Shown: positions 1-8,247 of the stretch, piece after piece
Layout of the letters: every line of letters starts with the position of its first letter
Numbering within the stretch: position 1 is the first letter of the stretch
From: CAYGZL01 sp964354345
GTDB taxonomy: Bacteria; Chloroflexota; Anaerolineae; Anaerolineales; UBA4823
NCBI GenBank assembly: GCA_964354345.1
Contig: CAYGZL010000127.1
Location: forward strand, 1 to 26,270
Length of the DNA: 26,270 nt
Direction: 5' to 3'
Notes under the pieces: model-generated
Database searches by the model: none
What the model was told of the DNA's origin: nothing
What the model saw: only the letters and a program-made list of their open reading frames with translations
Made by a program: the position numbers and the translations under genes

Positions 1-423
1 CAATACGAAACCACCGGTTTAGCAGTCCTGGTGTATGTCAACACCATCCGCTGCTGTGCCAAGGAAGTCGCAATGTTACCCCGTCAAACATGTCCCGAGC
101 ACCGTCATCCCGCCGTTAGCGCCGATCCAGGTAAGGAGGAAACATTCCGCTGTCGATGGGGCGTGGTATACCTTTACGTCACTGGCGAACCCACCCCCAA
201 TCCTTCGGCGATCCCCCCAACCGGACGAGAAGCAACATATACCATCTGGCATGAAATTGTGCTTAATCCTGGAGAGCAACACACCCTCCAGCCCAACACC
301 CTGCATTGGTTTCAGTCTGGCCCCCAAGGAGCAGTCGTCTCAGAGTTTTCAACCGCCAGTACAGATGAAGCCGACCTCTTCACCGATCCCGAGATCGCTC
401 GCATCACCAAGATTCAAGAATAA
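1..423 (+). CDS. D-lyxose ketol-isomerase-like cupin (5' end outside window)
   Basis: This is a cupin sugar isomerase of the D-lyxose isomerase family (B. subtilis YdaE type), which interconverts D-lyxose and D-xylulose and usually also D-mannose and D-fructose. The frame is open to base 1, so the true start lies upstream; a GTG at 31 is only an internal possibility. Family hallmarks are visible: a PEHRHP stretch giving two metal-binding histidines, a KEETFRCRWG stretch giving the glutamate ligand, and a PNTLHWFQ stretch giving the third histidine, followed by the conserved VVSEFST tail. About 140 residues are seen, against roughly 165-170 for the family, so only a short N-terminal part is missing. 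The next gene, a beta-mannosidase, starts 12 bases after the stop, which suggests co-transcription and a role in converting released mannose to fructose. Family is confident from motifs; whether lyxose or mannose is the real substrate is inferred. Confidence 0.85.
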   Translation, partial: QYETTGLAVLVYVNTIRCCAKEVAMLPRQTCPEHRHPAVSADPGKEETFRCRWGVVYLYVTGEPTPNPSAIPPTGREATYTIWHEIVLNPGEQHTLQPNTLHWFQSGPQGAVVSEFSTASTDEADLFTDPEIARITKIQE

Positions 424-435
424 CTGGCTACACGC

Positions 436-2400
436 ATGAGACAGGTTTACGATCTCTCCCAACTCTCCTGGAAATTGGCTGGCTTCCAGCCTTATCATTG
501 GGTCATCCCAACCATTACCGATATAACCCTGGCCACCTCGGCTGAGACACCCGCGATCGCTGCTGCAGTGCCTGGTTCAGTTCAAGGTGCGCTCCACGCG
601 GCTGGTCTTCTACCGGACTGGAATATCGCCCTCAATTATCGTCAGTACGAATGGGTAGAAAACCGCCACTGGATTTACCAGGTCGAATTGCCCGGCGAAT
701 TGCGCCCCTCTGACGACCAGAAGGTCCGCCTGGTCTGTCAGGGGTTGGATGATCGTGGTTGGATATACCTGAATGGACAGGAAGTCGGTCGCTTCGCCAC
801 CACTCACTTGCCCTACACTTTCGATCTCTCGGCTGCCTGGCGACCCGATCATAACCGGCTGTGGATTATCTTCGACACACCCCCGCGCTGGCTGGGTCAG
901 ATCGGCTACACCTCGCAGATGACCGATTGGAAACCACGCTTCTACTATTCCTGGGATTGGATTACGCGTCTGGTGCAGATCGGTATCTGGGATGCGATTT
1001 CGCTTGAAATTAGCGATGGCGCAGAATTGGGAACACTGCGCGCCGTTGCCCAATACAACCTTACCGCCCACACCGGCACCTTGCGTTTATGGGGTCAAGC
1101 TCAGGGATCCGCGAATTGTTCAATCCAGGTACGTTTGTTCGATGGCAAAATACCCCTGCGCACCGCAAACTTGCCCCTGTCTGAGTTTAACGCCTCCAGT
1201 TTGCTATGGACCGGTTTGCCAGTCAAATCCTGGATGCCCAACGGTTCAGGTAGCCAACCGCTTTACCAACTATCGATTTCCCTGTTTGATTCTCGCGGTA
1301 TTCTCCAGGATGAATTGATCCAGACGGTCGGTTTCAAATCCGTTGAATGGCGCGCGTGTGCTGGCGCGCCGCCTGAGGCCGATCCCTGGTTGTGTGTGAT
1401 CAACGGTCGCCCCCTCTTTCTCCAGGGGATCAACTGGACCCCGATCCGCCCCAACTTCGCCGACCTGACTCCATCTGATTACAAGTTACGCCTGGAGCAA
1501 TACCGCAAACTTGGCGTCAATCTGCTGCGGGTTTGGGGTGGTGGTTTTATTGAAACTGAGACTTTCTACAACCTGTGCGACGAGTTGGGTTTGCTGGTCT
1601 GGCAGGAGTTCCCCCTCTCCTCGTCAGGGGTGGACAACTGGCCGCCCGAAGACACAGCCTCCATCTCCGCTCTGGCAGCCATCGCCGAGAGCGCAGTCGC
1701 CCGTCGCCAGCATCACGCCTCACTGTTATGCTGGTGTGGCGGTAATGAGTTACAAGGCGACCTGGATGGCTCTAAGACCGGTGGGGGGAAACCAGTTTCT
1801 CTCAGCCACCCCCTGATCCAACGTCTGGCGGAGGTCACCACTCGCCTGGATCCCGGACGGCGTTTCCTACCCACCTCCTCTTCTGGACCCCGCTTCTCGG
1901 CGGAGCGCGCCAGCTTCGGTAAAGGTCTCCATTGGGATGTGCACGGTCCCTGGAAAGCTCCCCTCGATCTTAATGAATGGCAGTCTTATTGGCAGGAGGT
2001 TGATGCTCTGTTCCATTCCGAAGTTGGTGCACCGGGCGCCAGCTCTGCCGAATTGATCCTATTTTCTGCCGGTGACTTGCCTGTGCTGCCCGGCACAGCC
2101 GATAACCCCCTCTGGCGACGCACCTCCTGGTGGATCGAATGGGCGGAGTTTATTGCCACCCACGACCGTGAACCCAATAACCTGGAAGAATATGTCACCT
2201 GGAGCCAGGAGCGCCAGGCTCAAGCCCTTTCGATTGTCGCCCATGAGTTGAAAGCCAAATTCCCCCGCTGCGGGGGTGTAATCTTCTGGATGGGTCATGA
2301 CTCATTCCCCTGCACCGCCAATACCTCCATCCTCGATTACGCTGGCGAACCTAAACCAGCAGCCTTAGCTCTTGCAAAAATTTTCCTTAATCCCCGATAG
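436..2400 (+). CDS. Beta-mannosidase, glycoside hydrolase family 2
   Basis: A retaining GH2 enzyme that removes terminal beta-mannose from manno-oligosaccharides. The order is GH2 sugar-binding domain (about 1-190), immunoglobulin-like domain (about 190-300) and TIM barrel (about 310-645). The barrel carries LLRVWGGGFIE, typical of beta-mannosidases, the acid/base glutamate E438 in WCGGNEL, and the nucleophile E529 in FHSEVGAPG. No signal peptide is seen, so it is probably cytoplasmic and acts on imported oligosaccharides. At 654 residues it is shorter than the usual 800-900 because the protein stops just after the barrel and lacks the C-terminal beta domains. The ATG at 436 follows the isomerase stop by 12 bases, without a strong Shine-Dalgarno. 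Its last 14 bases overlap the convergent cyclase gene. Family and catalytic residues are clear; beta-mannoside specificity follows from family resemblance. Confidence 0.9.
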   Translation: MRQVYDLSQLSWKLAGFQPYHWVIPTITDITLATSAETPAIAAAVPGSVQGALHAAGLLPDWNIALNYRQYEWVENRHWIYQVELPGELRPSDDQKVRLVCQGLDDRGWIYLNGQEVGRFATTHLPYTFDLSAAWRPDHNRLWIIFDTPPRWLGQIGYTSQMTDWKPRFYYSWDWITRLVQIGIWDAISLEISDGAELGTLRAVAQYNLTAHTGTLRLWGQAQGSANCSIQVRLFDGKIPLRTANLPLSEFNASSLLWTGLPVKSWMPNGSGSQPLYQLSISLFDSRGILQDELIQTVGFKSVEWRACAGAPPEADPWLCVINGRPLFLQGINWTPIRPNFADLTPSDYKLRLEQYRKLGVNLLRVWGGGFIETETFYNLCDELGLLVWQEFPLSSSGVDNWPPEDTASISALAAIAESAVARRQHHASLLCWCGGNELQGDLDGSKTGGGKPVSLSHPLIQRLAEVTTRLDPGRRFLPTSSSGPRFSAERASFGKGLHWDVHGPWKAPLDLNEWQSYWQEVDALFHSEVGAPGASSAELILFSAGDLPVLPGTADNPLWRRTSWWIEWAEFIATHDREPNNLEEYVTWSQERQAQALSIVAHELKAKFPRCGGVIFWMGHDSFPCTANTSILDYAGEPKPAALALAKIFLNPR

Positions 2401-5400
2401 CTAATGCTAGAACTATGGCCTGCGGCTGAGATAACAATTGACCTGCCTGCCAATTTGTTGAAAACTCAAGTGGATCTAGGGCAGCTTCTACTTCACAAAG
2501 AGCATGACGGCTTTCCACAGGTTGAAACCAACCCGCTTGAGTACCCAACAGATTGAAAGCAATCGGAAAACCATTTTCGGCACAATAGGCGAACAAGCGT
2601 ACTGCAACCAGTGGCTGGTTAACCCGGAGCGCCAGATGCGCGAACGAAAGCAGAGACCCCGTAACTTCACGGCTTTCCTTCACTTCAATATAGCGACGTA
2701 AACCTCTTTTTAGCCAGCTATTCGCTTCGCTATACTGCCCTCGCCTGATCGCTAACATGCCCAGGCTGCTTTCCTGATTGGCTATATCCCAATGGCTGCC
2801 AACCTCTTGGAAAAGAGCCAGGCTTTCCATGTATTTTTCTCTGGCGCACGGATAATTGCCCAGTTGGCAGGCGACATTTCCCAGCGTGTTTAATGAACGA
2901 CCGATACCATAGCGGTTTTCAATACACCGCTCCATCTCCAGGCGCTCCTCCAGATAATTATAGACAGCCGCGTAATCTCCTTGCTGGTAAGCCGTATCTG
3001 CCAAAGCAAGCAAGACATGTGCGATACTTAAGCAATCACCCAGTGCGCGGTTGATGGTTAAGCACTCCTCACGGTAAACTCGCGCCTGATCGAGTTCACC
3101 CATTGATGTCTGGAATACACCATAATACAGTAATATATACGCAATCAGCCAGGGATCCTGCAGTGAACGGGCAATTGCCAGGCTTTCTTGTAAGTGTTTA
3201 GCATCCCGCACCCGATCCTCCTGGTTCGTACCAAACCCGATTGCATGGCACAAGGCAAATGCAATCAGCCAAAGGTTGTTGGTTGCCTGTGCCCGCGCCA
3301 GGATTTTCTCAAATAATTCATCCGTTGGGATCTGGTTATATAAAATCGCATAATAGATGTCGTGCATATTGCACAAGGCAAAGGCGATACTCCATTGATG
3401 GTTTACCTGGTTTGCCAGTTCCAGGCCCTCAACAAAATAGCGATTTGCCCGCCAGTAATCACCGGTATGGATGACAATACAACCAGCCCGAATCAACGCT
3501 CGTGCGCGCCCGAGTATACTTCCCTTGCCGGAATTCAGAAATCCCTCCAACCAACGGGTGCCTTCAGCATGAAATCCCCCCACCCGCCAGAAGCGCCATA
3601 AAGCTCCAGCCATCTGTAAACCAGCTTCGATATCCCCGTTTTCTCGGTAAAAAGCCAAGGCATTGCGTAAATTTGGTAAGTCTTCTTTGAGTCGATCGGG
3701 ATGAGGTTCCAGCCTATCCAAGGCATATTCGGGATCCTGTTGCTCTGCCAGGGTCATGAAATAGGCTGCATGGCGCTGATGATAAAACTCTGTTTCAGCG
3801 CTCGCGTGGAGTTGTAGATGGGCATACTCGCGTATTGTCTCCAGCAGCCTGTAGCGTTCACCCTCAACCAGTACCAACGATTGATCGATAAGTTGGGTGA
3901 GTAAGTTTAGGAAATCTGGTGGCTGGGACACCATCAGACTTGTCGTTTTCTCAGACGTAATCTTTATATCTCTAAATTTTGACTTTGTAACTATTTCAGC
4001 TGCTTCGAGGGTGAAACTCCCTGCGAAAACCGATAGGCGGCGAAAAAGGATTTGCTCATCAGATGATAACAGTTGATAACTCCATTCAATCGCACCGCGT
4101 AAGGTCCGCTGGCGGGTTTGTGCTGCCCGGTTGACACCGGTCGATAGTTCCAGGGTCTGGCTCAGGTGGCTGGCAATAACCTCGACCGTAAACATCCGCA
4201 CCCGCGCTGCAGCCAGCTCGATCGCCAGGGGCAGACCATCCAACTGGACGCAAATGCGAGCGACCGCCTTAACATTATCAGGATTAAGCCGAAAACTGGG
4301 TTGCACTGCTTGAGCCCGTTCCGTGAATAGACGGATCGCTTCATAACCAAACAATCCCGAGTCTTCTTCGGATCGATCCAGGTTGGGTAAGGAAAGTGGG
4401 TTCAACATCCAGGTCCATTCACCAGAGATATGTAACGGCGCTCGACTGGTAGCCAGGATTTTCAGGTTTGGGCAGGCTCGTAACAGGTTATCGGCCAGTT
4501 GAGCGCAGGTTTCTAACAGATGTTCACAGTTATCCAGCACAAGCAAGGATTGCCTGGATTTTAGATAGGAAACCACAGTGCTCAACAGCGGCTGCCCGGC
4601 TGTCTCCTGCAAGCCATACATACTCGCCACAATTTGGGGCACCATCGCCGGATCATTCAAGCCACTTAAATCAGCGAACCATACTCCCTGGGGGTATTCC
4701 CCACTCAAGTCACTCGCCACCTCCAATGCCAGGCGCGTCTTCCCACTTCCACCCGATCCCACCAATGTCACCAATCGGTTTACTCCCAAGAGACGTTTTA
4801 CCTCCACCCGCTCCTTTTCGCGTCCGATAAAGCTGGTAAGCTGCACAGGCAGGTTGTGCAGACACACATCCAATGTCTTGAGCGGTGGAAAGTTGGCTGG
4901 TAAATCAGGTGCGACCAGCTGGTAAATATGCTCTGCACGAGTTAAATCTCTCAACCGCCGTTCTCCTAAATCCTTTAACTCAACCCCTGGCGGTAAACTA
5001 TCCCGTACCAGATCAGCAGTTGCCTGGCTTAGCAACACTTGCCCACCATACCCCACTCCGATCAGGCGTCCGAGCCGGTTGAGAGCCGGTCCAACATAGT
5101 CATCACCAAGTTCATCGCGGCGTTCTTCAGTTACTCCTGTGTGGAGAGCCATCCGCACTCTAAGCTCCACCTCTCCCCATGGCTCAGTCTGCAGACCGCG
5201 CTGAGCTTCGAGTGCAGCTGTCATCGCCTGAGGCGCAGTGGAGAAGGCTATCTGAAAAGCATCGCCGATCATCTTATATGGATAACCGTCCTGGCGAGTA
5301 GTCGCTTCTCGCAAGATGGCTTCCTGTCGAGTGAAGGCATGTTTCATCAACTCAGGATGATCCTCCCACAATTGGGTACTGCCTTCAATATCGGTGAAAA

Positions 5401-5437
5401 GGAAAGTGACGGTGCCGGTTGGTCGGTTAGTTGCCAC
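2387..5437 (-). CDS. Class III adenylate cyclase fused to STAND-type NTPase and TPR domain
   Basis: A three-part signalling protein of 1016 residues. Residues 8-175 are a class III nucleotide cyclase with every catalytic residue present: metal aspartates D16 (FTDIEGST) and D59 (MIGDAF), ATP-selecting K55 and D113, and transition-state residues N120 and R124. A linker leads to an NB-ARC/AAA-like NTPase with Walker A at 227-234 (GSGGSGKT) and Walker B near 298-303 (LLVLDN, followed by CEH). From about 560 on, the protein is helical TPR-like repeats, usually the ligand- or partner-sensing part of such proteins. The cyclase should make cAMP from ATP; control by the NTPase/TPR part is inferred from the family architecture. 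The start is a GTG with a weak AAGG seven bases upstream. No output DNA-binding domain and no membrane segment are seen. It is encoded alone. Confidence 0.9.
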   Translation of the reverse strand: MATNRPTGTVTFLFTDIEGSTQLWEDHPELMKHAFTRQEAILREATTRQDGYPYKMIGDAFQIAFSTAPQAMTAALEAQRGLQTEPWGEVELRVRMALHTGVTEERRDELGDDYVGPALNRLGRLIGVGYGGQVLLSQATADLVRDSLPPGVELKDLGERRLRDLTRAEHIYQLVAPDLPANFPPLKTLDVCLHNLPVQLTSFIGREKERVEVKRLLGVNRLVTLVGSGGSGKTRLALEVASDLSGEYPQGVWFADLSGLNDPAMVPQIVASMYGLQETAGQPLLSTVVSYLKSRQSLLVLDNCEHLLETCAQLADNLLRACPNLKILATSRAPLHISGEWTWMLNPLSLPNLDRSEEDSGLFGYEAIRLFTERAQAVQPSFRLNPDNVKAVARICVQLDGLPLAIELAAARVRMFTVEVIASHLSQTLELSTGVNRAAQTRQRTLRGAIEWSYQLLSSDEQILFRRLSVFAGSFTLEAAEIVTKSKFRDIKITSEKTTSLMVSQPPDFLNLLTQLIDQSLVLVEGERYRLLETIREYAHLQLHASAETEFYHQRHAAYFMTLAEQQDPEYALDRLEPHPDRLKEDLPNLRNALAFYRENGDIEAGLQMAGALWRFWRVGGFHAEGTRWLEGFLNSGKGSILGRARALIRAGCIVIHTGDYWRANRYFVEGLELANQVNHQWSIAFALCNMHDIYYAILYNQIPTDELFEKILARAQATNNLWLIAFALCHAIGFGTNQEDRVRDAKHLQESLAIARSLQDPWLIAYILLYYGVFQTSMGELDQARVYREECLTINRALGDCLSIAHVLLALADTAYQQGDYAAVYNYLEERLEMERCIENRYGIGRSLNTLGNVACQLGNYPCAREKYMESLALFQEVGSHWDIANQESSLGMLAIRRGQYSEANSWLKRGLRRYIEVKESREVTGSLLSFAHLALRVNQPLVAVRLFAYCAENGFPIAFNLLGTQAGWFQPVESRHALCEVEAALDPLEFSTNWQAGQLLSQPQAIVLALAIGD

Positions 5438-5455
5438 AGGCGAGCCTTATCTCAC

Positions 5456-5484
5456 ATTATTCTTTACAAAAGTGTATCCAACAA
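5456..5484 (-). promoter_or_regulatory. Candidate sigma70-type promoter for the cyclase gene
   Basis: Read on the minus strand, TTGTTG (5484-5479) and AATAAT (5461-5456) are separated by exactly 17 bases, and lie just upstream of the GTG start at 5437. The match to consensus is only partial and the whole area is AT-rich, so this is a suggestion and not a firm promoter call. Confidence 0.3.
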
Positions 5485-5859
5485 GCTAATGATAACAAGT
5501 TGATTATATATGATTATTCGCTCTTAACAATTCCTGGCATGGATTTAAGTTTTAATGCACCACTCGCTGCGATTTTTCATGAAATATTCGAAAGCTTGTG
5601 GCTTATCCATGTCACAAATTGGCGCCTTATTTCAAACGACCACCGCACCAGCAATGTGACCGTACTTGGTGAAGAAATGGGTGTCACCATCGCCGCGGCC
5701 AGCCAGATGTCGGAACGAACGGTGCAAGCGACTCGCACTACTGAATCCAGTTATAAGTAAAACAGTATGCTGGGTGTCATCCTCGAGTAAATCACGGCAG
5801 ATCCTGCAAATGTTTTAGTATTATCAAAATTCCAGGGAGCTGGTTTTAACTTCAACTCG
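5485..5859. other. AT-rich gene-free spacer
   Basis: About 375 bases between the cyclase promoter area and the ABC transporter relic. An open frame spans 5431-5760 on the plus strand, but its protein has no motif I recognise, no ribosome binding site and odd composition. I see no RNA gene, hairpin terminator or mobile element here. It may be further decayed sequence of the same lost transporter gene, but nothing in it is recognisable. Confidence 0.5.
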
Positions 5860-6102
5860 GCCATGCTGCCTCCAGGAACGGATATCTTCTCTCGATTAAG
5901 CAAACTCTCACCCTCAATGAACAAGCCAACAATATCTCTGAAGGGCAGATGCAACTGTTAACCATCGCTCGTGCGATTTTGGCGGATCCCAAGATTCTTA
6001 TCTTAGTGGAACAGGGCAGCCATCCGGAGCTGCTGGCTCAAAACGGGTTTTTACGCCGAGTTGTACAACAGCCAGTTCGAACGCGTTAATGAATTAGTCT
6101 GA
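5860..6102 (+). pseudogene. Decayed ABC exporter ATPase (MsbA/MdlB-type), C-terminal fragment
   Basis: Remnant of the nucleotide-binding domain of a multidrug/lipid-type ABC exporter. From 5936 the frame reads SEGQMQLLTIARAILADPK, the signature-to-Walker B segment that in intact proteins reads (L)SxGQRQLLTIARAIL. It then reads ILIL and jumps directly to VEQGSHPELLAQNGF, the stretch normally some 45 residues further on. The Walker B aspartate-glutamate, D-loop and H-loop are therefore lost by an in-frame deletion near 6005. At 6048-6052 a run of five T shifts the frame; with one T fewer the protein continues YAELYNSQFERVNELV to a TGA at 6100-6102, a normal end for these exporters. Upstream, MLPPGTD in another frame fits the segment before the signature motif, indicating one more frameshift. 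The 5' boundary is uncertain. The gene cannot make a working ATPase. Confidence 0.75.
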
Positions 6103-6105
6103 TCA

Positions 6106-7605
6106 TCAAGGTATTACGCAGGCGGTCTCCTGGCAAACCATCATCTCACCGGTTTCCAAATCCAACTCAGCTATTTGGCAACGGTTGGCAGGGCGATCCA
6201 CCTCTCCATAGGCCTGTAGTACAAATTGACCTGCACGAACACGCAGATTGTGATCCAGATCATAAGTCATCCCAGACTTGCAACCATCCAATTTTGCCTG
6301 CACCTGCTCTTGCGTCAGGATCTTCGCGACTGGATGGGTCAGGCTGAAATCAAAATTCTTCCGGATGGCAACCACGTCAATTCCCTCTACTGGTGGAACG
6401 CCATCATCAGTTGGTGCGTGTGTACCATCCGGCTTTGCCTTTTCAATTCCCTCTACTGGTAGTACACCATTCCCAGCTGAAATGCCCGTGCCTTCCAACG
6501 CCGCCTGGTCGCTTAACAGATAGGTTAACCAATCCACCCGGTAATAATACCCCACCCGGAACCAACGCCCCCGGGCATCCGCTGATTGAATGAAAATATG
6601 CTTCTGGTAAAAATCCTCTCCCATATTCGTTCTTGCCAGCAGCTCTTCCTTCCAGATTGGCAATAACCGGGCTGACACAGCTGCTGAGATGGTGGGCACC
6701 TCCTGTCCCGTAAATGGGATCAGACAAAAGACCGTGCTGGTCATACACTCGCCGTTGAAGTAATCATCATAGCCACTCCCCAGCATGTGGCTCTGTACAC
6801 ACAAACCCTGCTCTGTACCCGCTTGTGTAACGCCAGGCGGTTCCAGGCACCCCTTGGAAAACATAAACTTACCCCCCGGGCAGACCAGGCAGCTTTGTTC
6901 GACCTCCCCAGCCAGTCCGCAGCTGCTGGTTGGAGTGCAACGCTCGGGGTAGCTCAAAGAGTTATAATCGTCCGTCAATCCGGATGAGATGTGATTAACC
7001 AAATCACCGCTGGTTGTCTGGGGTAATGCCAGAGTCACTTCGACCAATCCTAATTTACCTTCGAGCCATTGCGTCAGGACGCTCCAATCCGTGGCGGGAT
7101 TGTTGCGCCAGACGACAGCCAATATCTCGCCAAATTGGTACAATCTACGGTTATCCGTACCCTGGCGGAGTAACATCCCCTTAAACGCCACCAGGTCCTT
7201 CTCCGTCGGTCGCCAATACTGCATGGCCTCAATCCCCAGGTACTCCCCTTTATTATCTTGCAAACACACGAAAACCAACCCTTGTACACGCGACTTCTCT
7301 AACGTTTCCAACCCATGAAACAAGTATAACCATTGTGCCAGGTCGCTTCCAGAAATCAACCAGGGATTTTGCATCCCCGTTTTATAATCAGGGAATCCCG
7401 CCATATTACACAATACATGATCCGGGTAATCCTCCTTCAAAGGACGCAAATCACCAAGCGTCACGGTGCGTGGCGTTATGGACGGTGTGATGGTTTCAAC
7501 TGGTGGAGTAGTCTTCTCCCGGGTGCAACCCAAACACCCAATCACTACCAGGATCAACCCCCACCATATGAATATCCTGATTGGCTTACGATATCCGACT
7601 TGCAT
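6106..7605 (-). CDS. Cys-rich lipoprotein of unknown function
   Basis: A predicted lipoprotein of 499 residues that I do not recognise. The ATG at 7605 is chosen over an upstream GTG (7626) because GGAGG sits 5 bases before it and would lie inside the longer reading. The N terminus has basic residues, a hydrophobic stretch and a lipobox VIGC, with C24 the likely lipidated residue and C27 also possible, followed by a short Thr/Pro-rich linker. The middle (about 225-300) holds many cysteines, including CTPTSSCG and CLVCPGG, suggesting disulfides or metal binding outside the membrane. Around 385-425 there is an internal duplication encoding GVLPVEGI and GVPPVEGI, seen also as DNA repeats at 6377 and 6443. 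No catalytic motif is evident. It converges with the ABC relic, whose remnant end is only 4 bases from its stop. Confidence 0.75.
   Translation of the reverse strand: MQVGYRKPIRIFIWWGLILVVIGCLGCTREKTTPPVETITPSITPRTVTLGDLRPLKEDYPDHVLCNMAGFPDYKTGMQNPWLISGSDLAQWLYLFHGLETLEKSRVQGLVFVCLQDNKGEYLGIEAMQYWRPTEKDLVAFKGMLLRQGTDNRRLYQFGEILAVVWRNNPATDWSVLTQWLEGKLGLVEVTLALPQTTSGDLVNHISSGLTDDYNSLSYPERCTPTSSCGLAGEVEQSCLVCPGGKFMFSKGCLEPPGVTQAGTEQGLCVQSHMLGSGYDDYFNGECMTSTVFCLIPFTGQEVPTISAAVSARLLPIWKEELLARTNMGEDFYQKHIFIQSADARGRWFRVGYYYRVDWLTYLLSDQAALEGTGISAGNGVLPVEGIEKAKPDGTHAPTDDGVPPVEGIDVVAIRKNFDFSLTHPVAKILTQEQVQAKLDGCKSGMTYDLDHNLRVRAGQFVLQAYGEVDRPANRCQIAELDLETGEMMVCQETACVIP
6377..6470. repeat. Direct repeat inside the lipoprotein gene
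   Basis: Two copies of a 28-base segment, 6377-6404 and 6443-6470, lie 66 bases apart. The first 18 bases (TCAATTCCCTCTACTGGT) are identical and the rest is similar. They encode the duplicated PVEGI motif, so the 66-base offset is a 22-residue, in-frame duplication in the protein. Confidence 0.8.
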
Positions 7606-7796
7606 AATATCCTCCAAAATCCACACTCAGCAATTACTCCTTAGTACCTTACGAATTATTTCTTCCCCATTTTAACGATACCAATATACTCAAAAGCATA
7701 AATTGCCCTTCATTCCGAAAGGACAACTTATTCCCCGGTCGTTGCGAGTAACAACACATCGCCAACGCATTCCCTTCAGAAATGACACGCCTTTCC

Positions 7797-7832
7797 GTCT
7801 TTGCGAGCGCACTTCGCGAAGCAATCTCAGTC
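7797..7832 (+). repeat. Dispersed 36-base repeat, copy 1
   Basis: This segment begins GTCTTTGCGAGCGCAC and ends GAAGCAATCTCAGTC. It matches 24031-24066 at 33 of 36 bases in the same orientation. The core TTGCGAGCGC...GCGAAGCAA has short self-complementary parts (TTGC with GCAA; TTCGCGAA palindrome), like the small non-coding repeats scattered in many Chloroflexota and other bacterial genomes. It lies about 190 bases upstream of the minus-strand Cys-rich lipoprotein gene. Confidence 0.8.
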
Positions 7833-7988
7833 AACATGTGTGGGGTAAATTGCGGAGGGACCGTATTGCATACTAACAATGCGCGCCCCACCTGCGATAA
7901 TTATATACACAAATTGACATCCGTGAGTATGGTTACGATTATCATACAGCAGGAGTCGCAGGCGCGAAATTGATAATATCAACCATCA

Positions 7989-8247
7989 GACGCATTCTCC
8001 GCGTCCTCCGCATTCTCCGCGTCCAACAAACAGCCATCATCGATCACCAGCAGAATCCGCGTCCTCCGCGTCCAACAAACAGCCATCATCAATCACCAGC
8101 AGAATCCGCGTCCTCCGCGTCCAATAAACAGCCATCATCGATCAGCAGCAGAATCCGCGTCCTCCATGTTCTCCGTGTCCAAAAAACAGTCATCAGCAAT
8201 CAGCTACAGAATCCACATCCTCCGCGTCCTCCGCGTTCTCCGCGTCC
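7989..8247 (+). repeat. 49-base tandem repeat array with 9-base subrepeats
   Basis: Units beginning CAGAATCC start at 8051, 8100, 8149 and 8207. The first two periods are exactly 49 bases; the third is 58, nine bases longer, because one more copy of a CTCCGCGTC-like 9-mer is inserted. A partial unit precedes 8051. Each unit has a block of the 9-mer (CTCCGCGTC variants) followed by a more varied AACAAACAGCCATCATC and ATCACCAG stretch. The array ends with three extra 9-mers before 8247. All parts of the unit are conserved, so it is not a CRISPR. Function unknown; copy number probably changes by slippage. Confidence 0.85.

Noticed and set aside
5431..5760. Open frame of 109 codons on the plus strand between the cyclase gene and the ABC relic
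   Set aside because: It starts inside the cyclase 5' end on the other strand, has no ribosome binding site and its protein shows no recognisable motif; treated as spacer or decayed sequence.
7606..7626. Longer lipoprotein start at a GTG
   Set aside because: The GGAGG ribosome binding site of the ATG at 7605 falls inside this extension, and the extra residues precede a proper signal peptide.
7989..8247. Possible CRISPR array
   Set aside because: Every part of the 49-base unit is conserved, so there are no unique spacers, and no cas gene is in the window.
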